A stretch of DNA of 64,000 nt from Streptomyces marianii. Lineage in GTDB: Bacteria > Actinomycetota > Actinomycetes > Streptomycetales > Streptomycetaceae. The notes beneath the pieces are model-generated. The model was given only the letters and a program-made list of their open reading frames with translations. It did not search any database and was not told the DNA's origin. Made by a program: the position numbers and the translations under genes. The DNA is taken from the NCBI RefSeq assembly GCF_005795905.1, contig NZ_VAWE01000001.1, forward strand, positions 3,511,001 to 3,575,000, given 5' to 3'. Position 1 is the first letter of the stretch. Every line of letters starts with the position of its first letter. Below are positions 34,750-44,157 of this stretch, piece by piece.

Positions 34750-35943
34750 TCAGCCCTTCACGCAGATGACCTGCTTCAGCCTGGCGACGACCTCCACGAG
34801 GTCCCGCTGCTGGTCGATCACCTTCTCGATGGGCTTGTAAGCGCCCGGGATCTCGTCCACGACCCCGGAGTCCTTCCTGCATTCCACTCCGCGCGTCTGT
34901 TCCTCCAGGTCCCTGGTCGAGAAGCGCCGCTTGGCCGCGTTGCGGCTCATCCGGCGACCGGCACCGTGCGAAGCCGAGTTGAACGACTTCTCGTTCCCGA
35001 GGCCCCTCACGATGTAGGAGCCCGTCCCCATCGAGCCGGGGATGATCCCGAAGTCGCCCGACGCGGCGCGGATCGCGCCCTTCCGGGTGACGAGCAGGTC
35101 CATGCCCTCGTACCGCTCCTCCGCCACGTAGTTGTGGTGGCAGGAGATGACCGGGTCGAACGTGACCCTCGCCTTCCTGAACTCCCTGCGGACGACCTCC
35201 TGGAACAGCCCCATCATGATCGCGCGGTTGTACTTGGCGTACTCCTGCGCCCAGAAGAGGTCGTTCCGGTAGGCCGCCATCTGTGGGGTGTCCGAGACGA
35301 ACACCGCGAGATCACGGTCGACCAGGCCCCGGTTGTGCGGCAGCTTCTGGGCCTCGCCTATGTGGTGATCGGCGAGTTCCTTGCCGATGTTCCGCGAGCC
35401 GGAGTGCAGCATCAGCCAGACGGAACCGCTCTCGTCCAGGCAGAACTCGATGAAGTGGTTCCCGGAACCGAGCGTCCCCATCTGCTTGGCCGCCCGTTCC
35501 CGGCGGAACTTCACCGAGTCGGCGACGCCGTCGAACCGGGACCAGAAGTCGTCGAATCCCGTCGACGGGAATCCGTACACCCGCCCGGTGTCGACCGGAT
35601 CGTCGTGCATACCGCGCCCGACCGGGATCGCGCTCTCGATCCTGGACCGGAGACGGGACAGATCGCCGGGCAGGTCGTTGGCGGTGAGCGAGGTCTTCAC
35701 GGCCGACATCCCGCAGCCGATGTCGACGCCGACAGCCGCCGGGCAGACCGCGCCGTGCATCGCGATGACCGAGCCGACCGTCGCGCCCTTGCCGTAGTGC
35801 ACGTCCGGCATCACGGCGAGCCCCTTGATCCAGGGCAGTGTGGCGACGTTCCGCAGCTGCTGCATCGCGCCGTCCTCGACCGTGGCGGGGTCGGTCCACA
35901 TCCGGATCGGGACCTTGGCGCCGGACACCTCTACATACGACAT
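34750..35943 (-). CDS. rtcB: RtcB family RNA ligase
   Basis: A 397-residue protein of the RtcB 3'-phosphate RNA ligase family, which joins 2',3'-cyclic phosphate and 5'-OH RNA ends using GTP and Mn2+. Metal and guanylate residues are visible: DVHYGKGATVGSV, GVDIGCGMSAVKT (Asp and Cys), GSGNHFIEF, MLHSGSRNIG, CHHNYV and the catalytic His in SASHGAGRRMSR. The start at ATG 35943 has GAGGGAG closely upstream. No archease or RtcA gene is adjacent. The upstream 230 bp is unusually AT-rich for this genome, possibly a regulated promoter. Confidence 0.93.
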   Translation of the reverse strand: MSYVEVSGAKVPIRMWTDPATVEDGAMQQLRNVATLPWIKGLAVMPDVHYGKGATVGSVIAMHGAVCPAAVGVDIGCGMSAVKTSLTANDLPGDLSRLRSRIESAIPVGRGMHDDPVDTGRVYGFPSTGFDDFWSRFDGVADSVKFRRERAAKQMGTLGSGNHFIEFCLDESGSVWLMLHSGSRNIGKELADHHIGEAQKLPHNRGLVDRDLAVFVSDTPQMAAYRNDLFWAQEYAKYNRAIMMGLFQEVVRREFRKARVTFDPVISCHHNYVAEERYEGMDLLVTRKGAIRAASGDFGIIPGSMGTGSYIVRGLGNEKSFNSASHGAGRRMSRNAAKRRFSTRDLEEQTRGVECRKDSGVVDEIPGAYKPIEKVIDQQRDLVEVVARLKQVICVKG

Positions 35944-36172
35944 ACTCCCTCAATTCCCCCGAAAACTCTGATAACGCAAAACCAGCACCAAGCTCAAGAA
36001 AAGGGATATCGAACCGGCGTTCACAGCTGCGCGTGCGATACACATTGTGTCCACCGGCACGCATCGGGCGGCAACACGTTTTCGCCGCGGGCGGCCACGG
36101 CCGGGGCCGGGAGCCGGTGGGCGACCCGACCGGGCCGGAAGCGCAGGACGGCAGAGAAGGGAGCCTGGGAAC

Positions 36173-36985
36173 GTGCGGCGAAAGGGGTTCGTACCCGGCG
36201 TTGCGGTGCTTCTCGCGGCGCTCGTCACCGGCTGTACCGGCGCAAGCACCGACGGCGGCGGCACCACCGAGGCGAAGGCCGGCGGGACCGCCGGCCCCGT
36301 CGCCGCCCCCGGCAAGTACCGCACGCTCTACGAGCCCTGCGGCGCCGTCGAGCGCTCGATGCTCAGGGACCTGCTGCCGGGCGCGGCCGAGCTGCCCGAG
36401 GAGCAGCAGGAGAAGGTCTTCCGCGGTACGGCCGCCGTCACCTACGACACGGACCGCCGCGTCGGCTGCAGCTGGAAGGCCGACTCCCCGGACGCCTCGC
36501 ACAACCTCCGCGTCGACGTGGAGCGCGTGGTGTCCTACGCCCAGGACGTCAGCGACGACCAGCGTGCCGTCGAGGTGTACACGAGGAAGCAGGACGCGGC
36601 CCAGCTGCCGGCGCCCGCCGCAGGAGGCCAGGGCGACACCGGCACCCCCGTGACGGGTTCCCCCGCCACCGGCGCCGAGTCCCTCCCGGGCACCCCCACA
36701 CCGTCCGGCGGAACTGCCTCCGGCTCCCCGACCCCGCCTGAGGGCCTGGAGCCGCGTGTACTCGACGGGCTCGGCGACGCCGCGTTCCTCGACGACGTCC
36801 TCACCCGGGCCGGTTCCACCGCCCGGCACCGCACGGTGAGCGTGGTGTTCCGCACATCCAACGTGATCGTGACCGTCGAGTACGGCGAGCAGCCCGCCCG
36901 TGTGACGGAGATCCCGGACAGCAGGGAACTGCAGGAAAAAGCCCGGGGACTGGCCCGGAAGCTGGCCGAACGGTTCAACGAGTAG
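36173..36985 (+). CDS. DUF3558 lipoprotein
   Basis: A 270-residue exported lipoprotein. A short signal peptide ends in the lipobox LVTGC (Cys about residue 20), followed by a Gly/Thr linker and the DUF3558-like domain (KYRTLYEPCGAVE..., VGCSWKAD) with a paired cysteine pattern. A Pro/Thr/Ser-rich insert sits near residues 145-190. GTG at 36173 starts the signal peptide; the frame upstream to 36047 is shadow. It is followed 180 bp later by a second protein of the same type. The function of the family is unknown. Confidence 0.85.
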   Translation: MRRKGFVPGVAVLLAALVTGCTGASTDGGGTTEAKAGGTAGPVAAPGKYRTLYEPCGAVERSMLRDLLPGAAELPEEQQEKVFRGTAAVTYDTDRRVGCSWKADSPDASHNLRVDVERVVSYAQDVSDDQRAVEVYTRKQDAAQLPAPAAGGQGDTGTPVTGSPATGAESLPGTPTPSGGTASGSPTPPEGLEPRVLDGLGDAAFLDDVLTRAGSTARHRTVSVVFRTSNVIVTVEYGEQPARVTEIPDSRELQEKARGLARKLAERFNE

Positions 36986-37165
36986 CGCGAACGCCGGCCC
37001 GTCGGCACCACCCGGCGGTTCCGCCGCCCGGTCCCCTCGGGCGACCCGCCGTCGTACCGTGTCGGCGTACCGTGGCCGCCCGGGAACACCGGACCGTCCG
37101 CCCGGAGGACCCGGACCCCGCGTCCGGTACTCCGGAGGACCGTACGACAACCGACTGAAGGAACC

Positions 37166-37903
37166 ATGCACCGATCAGCCCCGCGACTCACCCGCATACT
37201 CGCCTGCGCCGCCGTCCCGGTGATGCTCGTCGTCGCCGGCTGCTCGTCGGACTCCGACAGCAAGGACTCGGGTTCGGACGGCGGCTCGTCCACCTCGTCC
37301 GAGACCTCCTCCCCCGGCGGCGAGCAGTCGCCGCCGGCATTGGAGCCGGCGAAGTACGCCAAGCTTCCCGAGCCCTGCAAGGCACTGGCCTCCAAGACGG
37401 TCGAGGAACTGGTACCGAAGGTGAAGAACAAGTCCGGCACGGCCGGCACCTCCAACGATACGGGCGCCCGCGGCAGCTGCTCCTGGAACGGTCTGGAGGA
37501 CAAGGGCGTCAAGGGCTCGAACTACCGCTGGCTCGACGTGTCGTTCCAGCGCTTCGAGTCCGAGTCGGGCATCGGCAGCGGCGAGGACCGCGCCGGCGAC
37601 GCCTACAAGAAGGAAGTCGCCGCGGTCCGGGCAACGGAGAAGGCCGAGAGCGTCAACTCCTCGCCCGCGTCGGGTGTCGGCGAGGAGGCCACCGCGGTCA
37701 GCTACGGCCTCACCAAGTCCGGCGAGGACTTCAAGTACGCAACGATCGTGGCCCGCACGGGCAATGTCGTGGTGACCGTCGGCTACAACGGTACGGGCTT
37801 CGCCGGTGCCAAGAACCCGGACCCGTCGCAGCTCATGAAGGACGCGGTGACCGCGGCCAAGGAGGCCGTCGCCTCCGTCGCCAAGGCCAACCAGGTGTCG
37901 TGA
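37166..37903 (+). CDS. DUF3558 lipoprotein, paralogue of the preceding gene
   Basis: A 245-residue exported lipoprotein. The signal peptide ends at LVVAGC (Cys about residue 26) and is followed by an Asp/Ser-rich linker. The domain has the same core as its neighbour: KYAKLPEPCKALA against KYRTLYEPCGAVE, and GSCSWNGL against GCSWKAD, with a VVVTVGYNG strand matching VIVTVEYGE. GAAGGAACC precedes the ATG. The tandem arrangement suggests duplication. A perfect terminator hairpin overlaps its stop codon. Confidence 0.87.
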   Translation: MHRSAPRLTRILACAAVPVMLVVAGCSSDSDSKDSGSDGGSSTSSETSSPGGEQSPPALEPAKYAKLPEPCKALASKTVEELVPKVKNKSGTAGTSNDTGARGSCSWNGLEDKGVKGSNYRWLDVSFQRFESESGIGSGEDRAGDAYKKEVAAVRATEKAESVNSSPASGVGEEATAVSYGLTKSGEDFKYATIVARTGNVVVTVGYNGTGFAGAKNPDPSQLMKDAVTAAKEAVASVAKANQVS

Positions 37904-37940
37904 CCGGATGGGTTCGCCGAGCCGGTGAACCCATCCGGTC
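37902..37940 (+). terminator. Terminator hairpin after the second DUF3558 gene
   Basis: GACCGGATGGGTTC pairs with GAACCCATCCGGTC (14 bp) around an 11-base loop, starting inside the TGA stop codon. Confidence 0.75.
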
Positions 37941-38162
37941 GCGGCACCGGGGCCGGGACGGGGTCCGGCGGATCCGCTGCCCCGACCCCGGTGCTCACTC
38001 GCCCGGCACGGTGACCGGCCCCCGGCACGCTCTGCTGGTCGGCCCGGGCCGCCCGGCATCCGGCCGGAGGTCCACGGTCCCCGGAGGGCCGGACTCCGGA
38101 TTCGTGTGCCAGGCTTGGGCCGCGCCACGGGCGCCATGAACAGAAGAGGGAGGGGATCGCGG

Positions 38163-39428
38163 GTGGCCGCGATGCAGCTGACACGCACGCACCGCATACT
38201 CATCGGCGTGGTGGTCGCCGGTGCGGTGATCATCGCCGCGATCGGTTTCGCCGGGTCGTACGCCGCCGTGCGCGAGCTCGCCGAGAAGAAGGGCTTCGGC
38301 CGGTTCTCCCTGGTCTTCCCCATCGGCATCGACGCGGGCATCTGCGTACTGCTCGCACTCGACCTCCTGCTGACCTGGATCCGCATCCCCTTCCCCCTGC
38401 TGCGCCAGACTGCCTGGCTGCTCACGGCGGCGACGATCGCCTTCAACGGCGCGGCCGCCTGGCCCGACCCGCTCGGCGTCGGCATGCACGCCGTCATCCC
38501 CGTCCTGTTCGTGGTGTCCGTCGAGGCCGCCCGCCACGCGGTGGGCAGGATCGCGGACATCACCGCCGACAAGCACATGGAGGGCGTGCGCCTCACCCGC
38601 TGGCTGCTCTCCCCGGTGCCGACGTTCCGGCTGTGGCGGCGGATGAAGCTGTGGGAGCTGCGCAGTTACGAGCAGGTCATCAAGCTGGAGCAGGACCGGC
38701 TGATCTACCAGGCCCGGCTGCAGGCCCGCTTCGGACGGGCGTGGCGCCGCAAGGCCCCGGTCGAAGCCCTGATGCCGCTGCGGCTCGCGAAGTACGGCGT
38801 GCCGTTGGCGGAGACCGCGCCGGCGGGCCTGGCCGCGGCCGGCATCGAGCCGCAGTTGCTGCCGCCGCAGCCCGCGGCACCGGAGCTGGAACCCACCGGG
38901 CCCGCACGGGCGCAGGGGCCGGTGGTGGCCGCCGGGGAGGAGCCGAGCCAGTGGTTCGCCACCCCTCAGCAGGTGCAGTACAAGGGCGACTACGACCCGG
39001 ACTACGAGCCGGCCACGTACGTCCCGGGGCCGGACCACCGGGCCTGGTACGACGAGCAGCCGCAGCGCATCCCGGTGCCGCAGCCGCGCGCGGCCGAGCC
39101 CGGACCCGTCCCGCAGCCGCAGGCGTCGGAGCCCGAACCGGTGCCTGTCCGGACTCAGGCGCCGGAGCCGACGTTCCCGGTGCCGAACGGGGCGGGCGGC
39201 ATGAGGCCGTTGGGTGAGGGCGTGCAGGACGCCCTGCCTTCGGACGAGAACCTGTACCAGGTGTTCCGGCGCTCGATAGAGGGCGAGGGCATGCCGACGC
39301 CCGGCGCCTTCGCGTCGAACGTCGAGGCCGCGTACGGGCTGCACCTCCAGCCCCGTGAGCTGAACCAGTACATGGACCGGTTCACGACCCGCTTCAACAA
39401 CGAACTGATGGAAGACCACATCGCGTAG
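38163..39428 (+). CDS. DUF2637 domain membrane protein
   Basis: A 421-residue protein. The N-terminal half has four hydrophobic helices (about residues 10-30, 47-66, 80-98 and 105-122) and the DUF2637 pattern (FSLVFPIGIDAGICVLLALD, then AFNGAAAWPDPLGVGMHAVI). The C-terminal half is Pro/Glu-rich and probably disordered, ending in a small folded region (GEGMPTPGAFASNVEAAYG). GTG at 38163 has AGGGG eight bases upstream. DUF2637 proteins are common in Streptomyces chromosomes and plasmids and resemble plasmid spread proteins. No other transfer gene is nearby. Confidence 0.85.
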   Translation: MAAMQLTRTHRILIGVVVAGAVIIAAIGFAGSYAAVRELAEKKGFGRFSLVFPIGIDAGICVLLALDLLLTWIRIPFPLLRQTAWLLTAATIAFNGAAAWPDPLGVGMHAVIPVLFVVSVEAARHAVGRIADITADKHMEGVRLTRWLLSPVPTFRLWRRMKLWELRSYEQVIKLEQDRLIYQARLQARFGRAWRRKAPVEALMPLRLAKYGVPLAETAPAGLAAAGIEPQLLPPQPAAPELEPTGPARAQGPVVAAGEEPSQWFATPQQVQYKGDYDPDYEPATYVPGPDHRAWYDEQPQRIPVPQPRAAEPGPVPQPQASEPEPVPVRTQAPEPTFPVPNGAGGMRPLGEGVQDALPSDENLYQVFRRSIEGEGMPTPGAFASNVEAAYGLHLQPRELNQYMDRFTTRFNNELMEDHIA

Positions 39429-39562
39429 GACGCCGACGTGGCCACCGGACGGCCGTGGAGGGACCGGGTACGCCGCCCGCGCCGGCGCGCCGATGGGCAC
39501 CGTGAACCGGCGGTCCCGGGCGGTACTGCCGATCGGCCGAGTCCGCATGACGCAGCGACGCC

Positions 39563-39597
39563 GAAGGGCTCCCACCCGCCGAGGGGGAGAGCCCTTC
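39563..39597. terminator. Terminator between the DUF2637 gene and lysS
   Basis: GAAGGGCTC and GAGCCCTTC form a 9-bp stem with further inner C-G pairing, followed by TTCC, between two convergent genes. Confidence 0.6.
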
Positions 39598-39635
39598 TTC
39601 CGTCCGGCCGCCGGAGCCCCCGGGGCCCCGGCCGG

Positions 39636-41420
39636 TCAGGACGCCAGCAGCTTGCGCACCCGGTCGGCCCCGACGGCCAGGAGCAGCGTCGGGAGGCGCG
39701 GGCCCGTCTCGCGACTCACCAGCAGTCGGTAGAGCAGCGCGAAGTAGGAACGCTGGGCGGTCTTCAGCTCCGGCGTCGGCTTGGCGTCCGGATCCAGGCC
39801 CGCCATCACCTTCGGCACTCCGTAGACGAGGGTCGTCAGACCGTCCAGTGACCAGTGGGTGTCCAGCCCCTCCATCAGCAGGCGCAGCGACTCGCGCGCC
39901 TCGCCGTCGAGCGAGCCGAGCAGCTCCGCGTCCGGCTCGGAACGCACGACGGTGCGGGCGTCGGCCGGGACCTGGGTCGTGATCCAGTTCTCCGCGCGGT
40001 CCAGCCGGGGACGGGCCTCGTCGAGCGAGGACAGCGGGTTCGCCGGGTCCAGCTCACTGAGGATGCGCAACGTCTGCTCATCGTGACCGGCGGTGATGTC
40101 GACGACCGAGGCGAGTGTGCGGTACGGCAGCGGGCGGGGCGTGCGCGGCAGCTCACCCGCGGCGGTGCGGGCCGCGCGCGCGTGGGCGGCGGCGTCGGCC
40201 GGGAGCGCGGAACCCTCCGCGACCTTGGACTCCAGCTTGTCCCACTCGTCGTAGAGCCGCTGGATCTCCTGGTCGAAAGCGATCTTGAAGGACTGGTTGG
40301 GCCTGCGGCGGGCGTACAGCCAGCGAAGCAGGGGGGCCTCCATGATCTTCAGCGCGTCCGCCGGCGTCGGCACACCACCGCGCGACGACGACATCTTGGC
40401 CATACCGGAGATGCCCACGAAGGCGTACATCGGGCCGATCGGCTGGACGCCGTCGAAGACCTCGCGGACGATCTGACCGCCGACGACGAACGACGACCCC
40501 GGAGACGAGTGGTCGACACCGCTCGGCTCGAAGATCACGCCCTCGTAGGCCCAGCGCATCGGCCAGTCGACCTTCCAGACCAGCTTGCCGCGGTTGAACT
40601 CGCTCAGCCGGACCGTTTCCGAGAAGCCGCACGCCGTGCAGGAGTACGTCAGCTCCGTGGTGGCGTCGAGGTACTCCGTGACGGTCGTCAGGTCCTTCTC
40701 GCAGTTGCCGCAGTACGGCTTGTACGGGAAGTAGCCCGCGGAGCCGCCGCTGCCGTCGTCCTCGGACGCCGCGCCCGAGCCCTCGGCGGCCTCCAGCTCG
40801 GCCTCGTCGACCGGCTTCTGCTGCTTCTTCTCCTGAGCCTTGGCCTTCGTCCGGTACTGGTCGAGGATGCCGTCGATCCGGGCACGGTGCTTCATGGCGT
40901 GCAGGATCTGCTCGCGGTAGGCACCCGAGGTGTACTGCTCGGTCTGGCTGACCGGATCGAACTCGACACGGAGTTCGGCGAGCGACTCGACCATCGCGGC
41001 CTTGAAGTGCTCCGCCCAGTTCGGGAACGGGGAGCCGGCGGGCGCGGGCACCGAGGTCAGCGGCTTGCCGATGTGCTCGGCCCAGGTGTCGTCGACGCCC
41101 TCCACTCCGGCCGGCACCTTGCGGTAGCGGTCGTAGTCGTCCCAGGAGATCACGTGCCGCACCTCGTACCCGCGGCGGCGGATCTCGTCCGCGACCAGGT
41201 GCGGGGTCATGACCTCACGCAGGTTGCCCAGGTGGATGGGCCCGGACGGCGACAGGCCAGACGCAACCACGACCGGTTTCCCGGGCGCACGCCGTTCCGA
41301 CTCGGCGATGACATCGTCCGCGAAACGGGAGACCCAGTCGGTCTCGGTGCTGCTCTGAGCCACGATCGGCACGTCCTTGATTGCTTGATTGCTTGGTCTG
41401 TCGAAGCTGGCGTCTGCCAT
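39636..41420 (-). CDS. lysS: Lysyl-tRNA synthetase, class I
   Basis: A 594-residue class I LysRS (LysK type), rarer in bacteria than class II. It charges tRNA-Lys. The HIGH-equivalent is SGPIHLGNLREVMTPHL near residue 60, and the KMSKS loop is AKMSSSRGG. A Cys-rich zinc-ribbon-like insert is visible (PYCGNCEKDL, then YSCTACGFSE). The ATG at 41420 gives a short N-terminal extension; many relatives begin at the equivalent of the GTG at 41372 (VPIVAQSSTETDW). It is divergent from argS, 210 bp away. Confidence 0.94.
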   Translation of the reverse strand: MADASFDRPSNQAIKDVPIVAQSSTETDWVSRFADDVIAESERRAPGKPVVVASGLSPSGPIHLGNLREVMTPHLVADEIRRRGYEVRHVISWDDYDRYRKVPAGVEGVDDTWAEHIGKPLTSVPAPAGSPFPNWAEHFKAAMVESLAELRVEFDPVSQTEQYTSGAYREQILHAMKHRARIDGILDQYRTKAKAQEKKQQKPVDEAELEAAEGSGAASEDDGSGGSAGYFPYKPYCGNCEKDLTTVTEYLDATTELTYSCTACGFSETVRLSEFNRGKLVWKVDWPMRWAYEGVIFEPSGVDHSSPGSSFVVGGQIVREVFDGVQPIGPMYAFVGISGMAKMSSSRGGVPTPADALKIMEAPLLRWLYARRRPNQSFKIAFDQEIQRLYDEWDKLESKVAEGSALPADAAAHARAARTAAGELPRTPRPLPYRTLASVVDITAGHDEQTLRILSELDPANPLSSLDEARPRLDRAENWITTQVPADARTVVRSEPDAELLGSLDGEARESLRLLMEGLDTHWSLDGLTTLVYGVPKVMAGLDPDAKPTPELKTAQRSYFALLYRLLVSRETGPRLPTLLLAVGADRVRKLLAS

Positions 41421-41630
41421 TGTCCCAGACGGAACACGGGGCCCGTTGGTTGTCCACAGGCCAACGCCGTCCGGTCCGAACTCCGCTCCGGGCGTCCACA
41501 GGTCCGGGGTCCGTGGGACAAACGGGTTGCTCCCCCGTGGGACACTTGACTACCGAAACAGCGGTGCCGATCACACCCCGACGACCCACGACGCCCCGCT
41601 CACAGGAACACTCACAGGAAACGGAAGCTC

Positions 41631-43391
41631 ATGGCCTCGGTCCCTTCCCTCGCTTCGACCGTGCAGCAGCGCCTCGCGGACGCCCTCTCGGCAGCCCTGC
41701 CGGAGGCCGGCTCCGCGGATCCGCTGTTGCGACGCAGCGACCGGGCCGACTTCCAGGCCAACGGCATCCTGGCGCTCGCCAAGAGGCTCAAGGGCAATCC
41801 GCGTGAGCTCGCGGCCAAGGTCGTCGAGTCCGTTCCGGCCGACGACGTACTGCGGGAGATCGAGGTCTCGGGCCCCGGATTCCTGAACATCACGGTCTCC
41901 GACGAGGCGATCACCGAGACGCTCGCCGCCCGCGCGGCGGACGACCGCCTCGGGGTGCCGTTCACCGACGCGGCGGGCACCGCCGTGATCGACTACGCGC
42001 AGCCGAACGTGGCCAAGGAGATGCACGTCGGTCACCTCCGTTCGGCCGTGATCGGCGACGCCATGGTGCGGATCCTGGAGTTCACCGGCGAGAAGGTGGT
42101 CCGGCGCCACCACATCGGCGACTGGGGCACCCAGTTCGGCATGCTCATCCAGTTCCTGATCGAGCACCCGCACGAGCTGGACCACAAGGACGAGGCCGCC
42201 GTATCCGGCGAGGAGGCCATGTCCAATCTGAACCGGCTGTACAAGGCCTCGCGCGCCCTCTTCGACTCCGACGAGGACTTCAAGGAGCGCGCGCGGCGGC
42301 GGGTGGTGGACCTCCAGTCGGGCGACGAGGAGACCCTCGCCCTCTGGCAGAGGTTCGTCGACGAGTCGAAGATCTACTTCTACTCCGTCTTCAACAAGCT
42401 CGACATGGAGATCCACGACCCCGACGTCGTGGGCGAGTCGGGCTACAACCACATGCTCGACGAGACCTGCCGCATCCTCGAGGAATCCGGCGTCGCCGTG
42501 CGCTCCGAGGGCGCGCTGTGCGTGTTCTTCGACGATGTCAAGGGCCCGGACGGCAAGCCCGTCCCCCTGATCGTGCGGAAGTCCAACGGCGGCTACGGCT
42601 ACGCGGCCACCGACCTCTCCGCGATCCGGGACCGGGTGCGGAACCTCGGCGCCGACAGCCTGATCTACGTCGTCGACGCCCGGCAGTCCCTGCACTTCAA
42701 GATGGTCTTCGAGACCGCCCGCCGGGCCGGCTGGCTGAACGACGAGGTCAAGGCCGTCCAGCTGGCGTTCGGCACGGTCCTCGGCAAGGACGGCAAGCCC
42801 TTCAAGACCCGTGAGGGCGAGACGGTGCGGCTGGTCGACCTGCTGGACGAGGCGATCGAACGGGCGGCGGCCGTCGTCAGGGAGAAGGCCCAGGACCTGT
42901 CGGAGGAGGAGATCGCCGAACGGGGCGCACAGGTCGGCATCGGCGCCGTGAAGTACGCGGACCTCTCCACGTCGGCGGCCCGGGACTACAAGTTCGATCT
43001 GGACCAGATGGTGTCCCTCAACGGCGACACGTCGGTGTACCTGCAGTACGCGTACGCCCGTATCCAGTCGATCCTGCGCAAGGCCGGGGACGCGAAGCCG
43101 CAGGCTCACGCGGAGATCGGGCTGACCCCGTCCGAGCGTGCGCTGGGCCTGCACATGGACCGGTTCGGCGAGACGGTCGAGGAGGCCGCGTCCTCGTACG
43201 AGCCGCACAAGCTGGCGGCGTACCTCTACCAGCTGGCGTCGCTGTACACGACGTTCTACTCGGAGTGCCCGGTCCTCAAGGCGGACACCCCCGCGCAGGT
43301 GGAGAACCGGCTGTTCCTGTGCGACCTGACCGCCCGCACGCTCCACCAGGGCATGGCTCTGCTGGGCATCCGCACCCCCGCGCGCCTCTGA
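41631..43391 (+). CDS. argS: Arginyl-tRNA synthetase
   Basis: A 586-residue class I synthetase of full length that attaches arginine to tRNA-Arg. The N-terminal additional domain is followed by the HIGH motif in [18 protein letters not shown] (about residues 126-143). The KMSKS equivalent is degenerate, as is usual in this family ([18 protein letters not shown] region). The DALR anticodon-binding C-terminus is visible ([19 protein letters not shown]). It is divergent from lysS, so the two may share a control region. A hairpin follows its stop. Confidence 0.95.
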   Translation: MASVPSLASTVQQRLADALSAALPEAGSADPLLRRSDRADFQANGILALAKRLKGNPRELAAKVVESVPADDVLREIEVSGPGFLNITVSDEAITETLAARAADDRLGVPFTDAAGTAVIDYAQPNVAKEMHVGHLRSAVIGDAMVRILEFTGEKVVRRHHIGDWGTQFGMLIQFLIEHPHELDHKDEAAVSGEEAMSNLNRLYKASRALFDSDEDFKERARRRVVDLQSGDEETLALWQRFVDESKIYFYSVFNKLDMEIHDPDVVGESGYNHMLDETCRILEESGVAVRSEGALCVFFDDVKGPDGKPVPLIVRKSNGGYGYAATDLSAIRDRVRNLGADSLIYVVDARQSLHFKMVFETARRAGWLNDEVKAVQLAFGTVLGKDGKPFKTREGETVRLVDLLDEAIERAAAVVREKAQDLSEEEIAERGAQVGIGAVKYADLSTSAARDYKFDLDQMVSLNGDTSVYLQYAYARIQSILRKAGDAKPQAHAEIGLTPSERALGLHMDRFGETVEEAASSYEPHKLAAYLYQLASLYTTFYSECPVLKADTPAQVENRLFLCDLTARTLHQGMALLGIRTPARL

Positions 43392-43434
43392 CGCGCGGCG
43401 CCCGGCCCCGGCGCGTCCGGGCGCATCCGGGCAC

Positions 43435-43471
43435 GGACGGTCCTCGGCGAGCGAACCGCCGAGGGCCGTCC
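43435..43471. terminator. Hairpin between argS and the DUF1876 gene
   Basis: A 15-bp stem (GGACGGTCCTCGGCG with its complement, one G-U pair) around a 7-base loop lies between convergent genes. Confidence 0.7.
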
Positions 43472-43494
43472 TCCGTTCGCCTCACGTCACCTCG

Positions 43495-43767
43495 TCAACG
43501 GTTCAACGGGTGCGCCGGCCTTCCCGTGGTCTCCTCGATCTCGTCGTGCGCCTTCTTGAGCAGTGTCTGCGCGACGTCCATGAGCGCCCGGGCGCCGGCG
43601 ATCTCCTCACCGACGCGCAGTTGGGCCGGGTCGGACGGATGGCGGCTGGCGTGTCCGTGACCGCGCACCTCCGTGCCGTCGGCGAGCCGGAGCATCGCGG
43701 CCGCCTTGGTCTTGTCGCCCTCCTCGAGGAACTCCATCTCGACATGCCAGCCGACGAGAGTCTGCAT
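43495..43767 (-). CDS. DUF1876 domain protein
   Basis: A 90-residue protein with the DUF1876 pattern: VGWHVEMEFLEEGDKTKAAA, then ADGTEVRGHGHASRHPSDP and VGEEIAGARALMDVAQTLL. This small family folds like a double-stranded-RNA-binding domain and is common in Streptomyces; its role is not known. The start at ATG 43767 is well placed. It stands alone between argS (convergent) and a 390-bp gap. Confidence 0.88.
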   Translation of the reverse strand: MQTLVGWHVEMEFLEEGDKTKAAAMLRLADGTEVRGHGHASRHPSDPAQLRVGEEIAGARALMDVAQTLLKKAHDEIEETTGRPAHPLNR

Positions 43768-44157
43768 GACGGATCACCTCCACAGCGGTACCTCTCCCAG
43801 GGTGCGCCGACCGCGGGCTGATCACCACCCCTTCCCCGTCCGTGCAGATGGCCCCGAGTTCGCCGTCGTACGCCGCTCCCGGGTCCGAGACGGGTTCGCG
43901 CGCCTTACCGCGAAGCGGTCCTCACGGTGCGCTTCGCCCCGCGGGACGTCGGCGGCCCGACCGGTGCCCCGCCGAACTCGCGCTCCCTGCGGGGACTTAC
44001 AAGGACGGCACCGCGGCCGTGACGACGGGCAGGGCGACGTGTCGGACGCGCTCGCCCGGCGACCGCCCACCGACCGCCGGTCACCCACGCCGGACCCGGA
44101 GGCCGCCGTTCCCGCACTGCGGCCTCCGTTGTCAGTGGCGGCCTCTACCTTCGGACC
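43768..44157. other. Intergenic region without a recognisable gene
   Basis: This 390-bp stretch separates divergent genes. Open frames exist, as everywhere in this DNA, but none has domain content. A GAGGCCGCC...GCGGCCTC pairing near 44099-44127 could form a hairpin. I see no promoter boxes. Confidence 0.45.
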
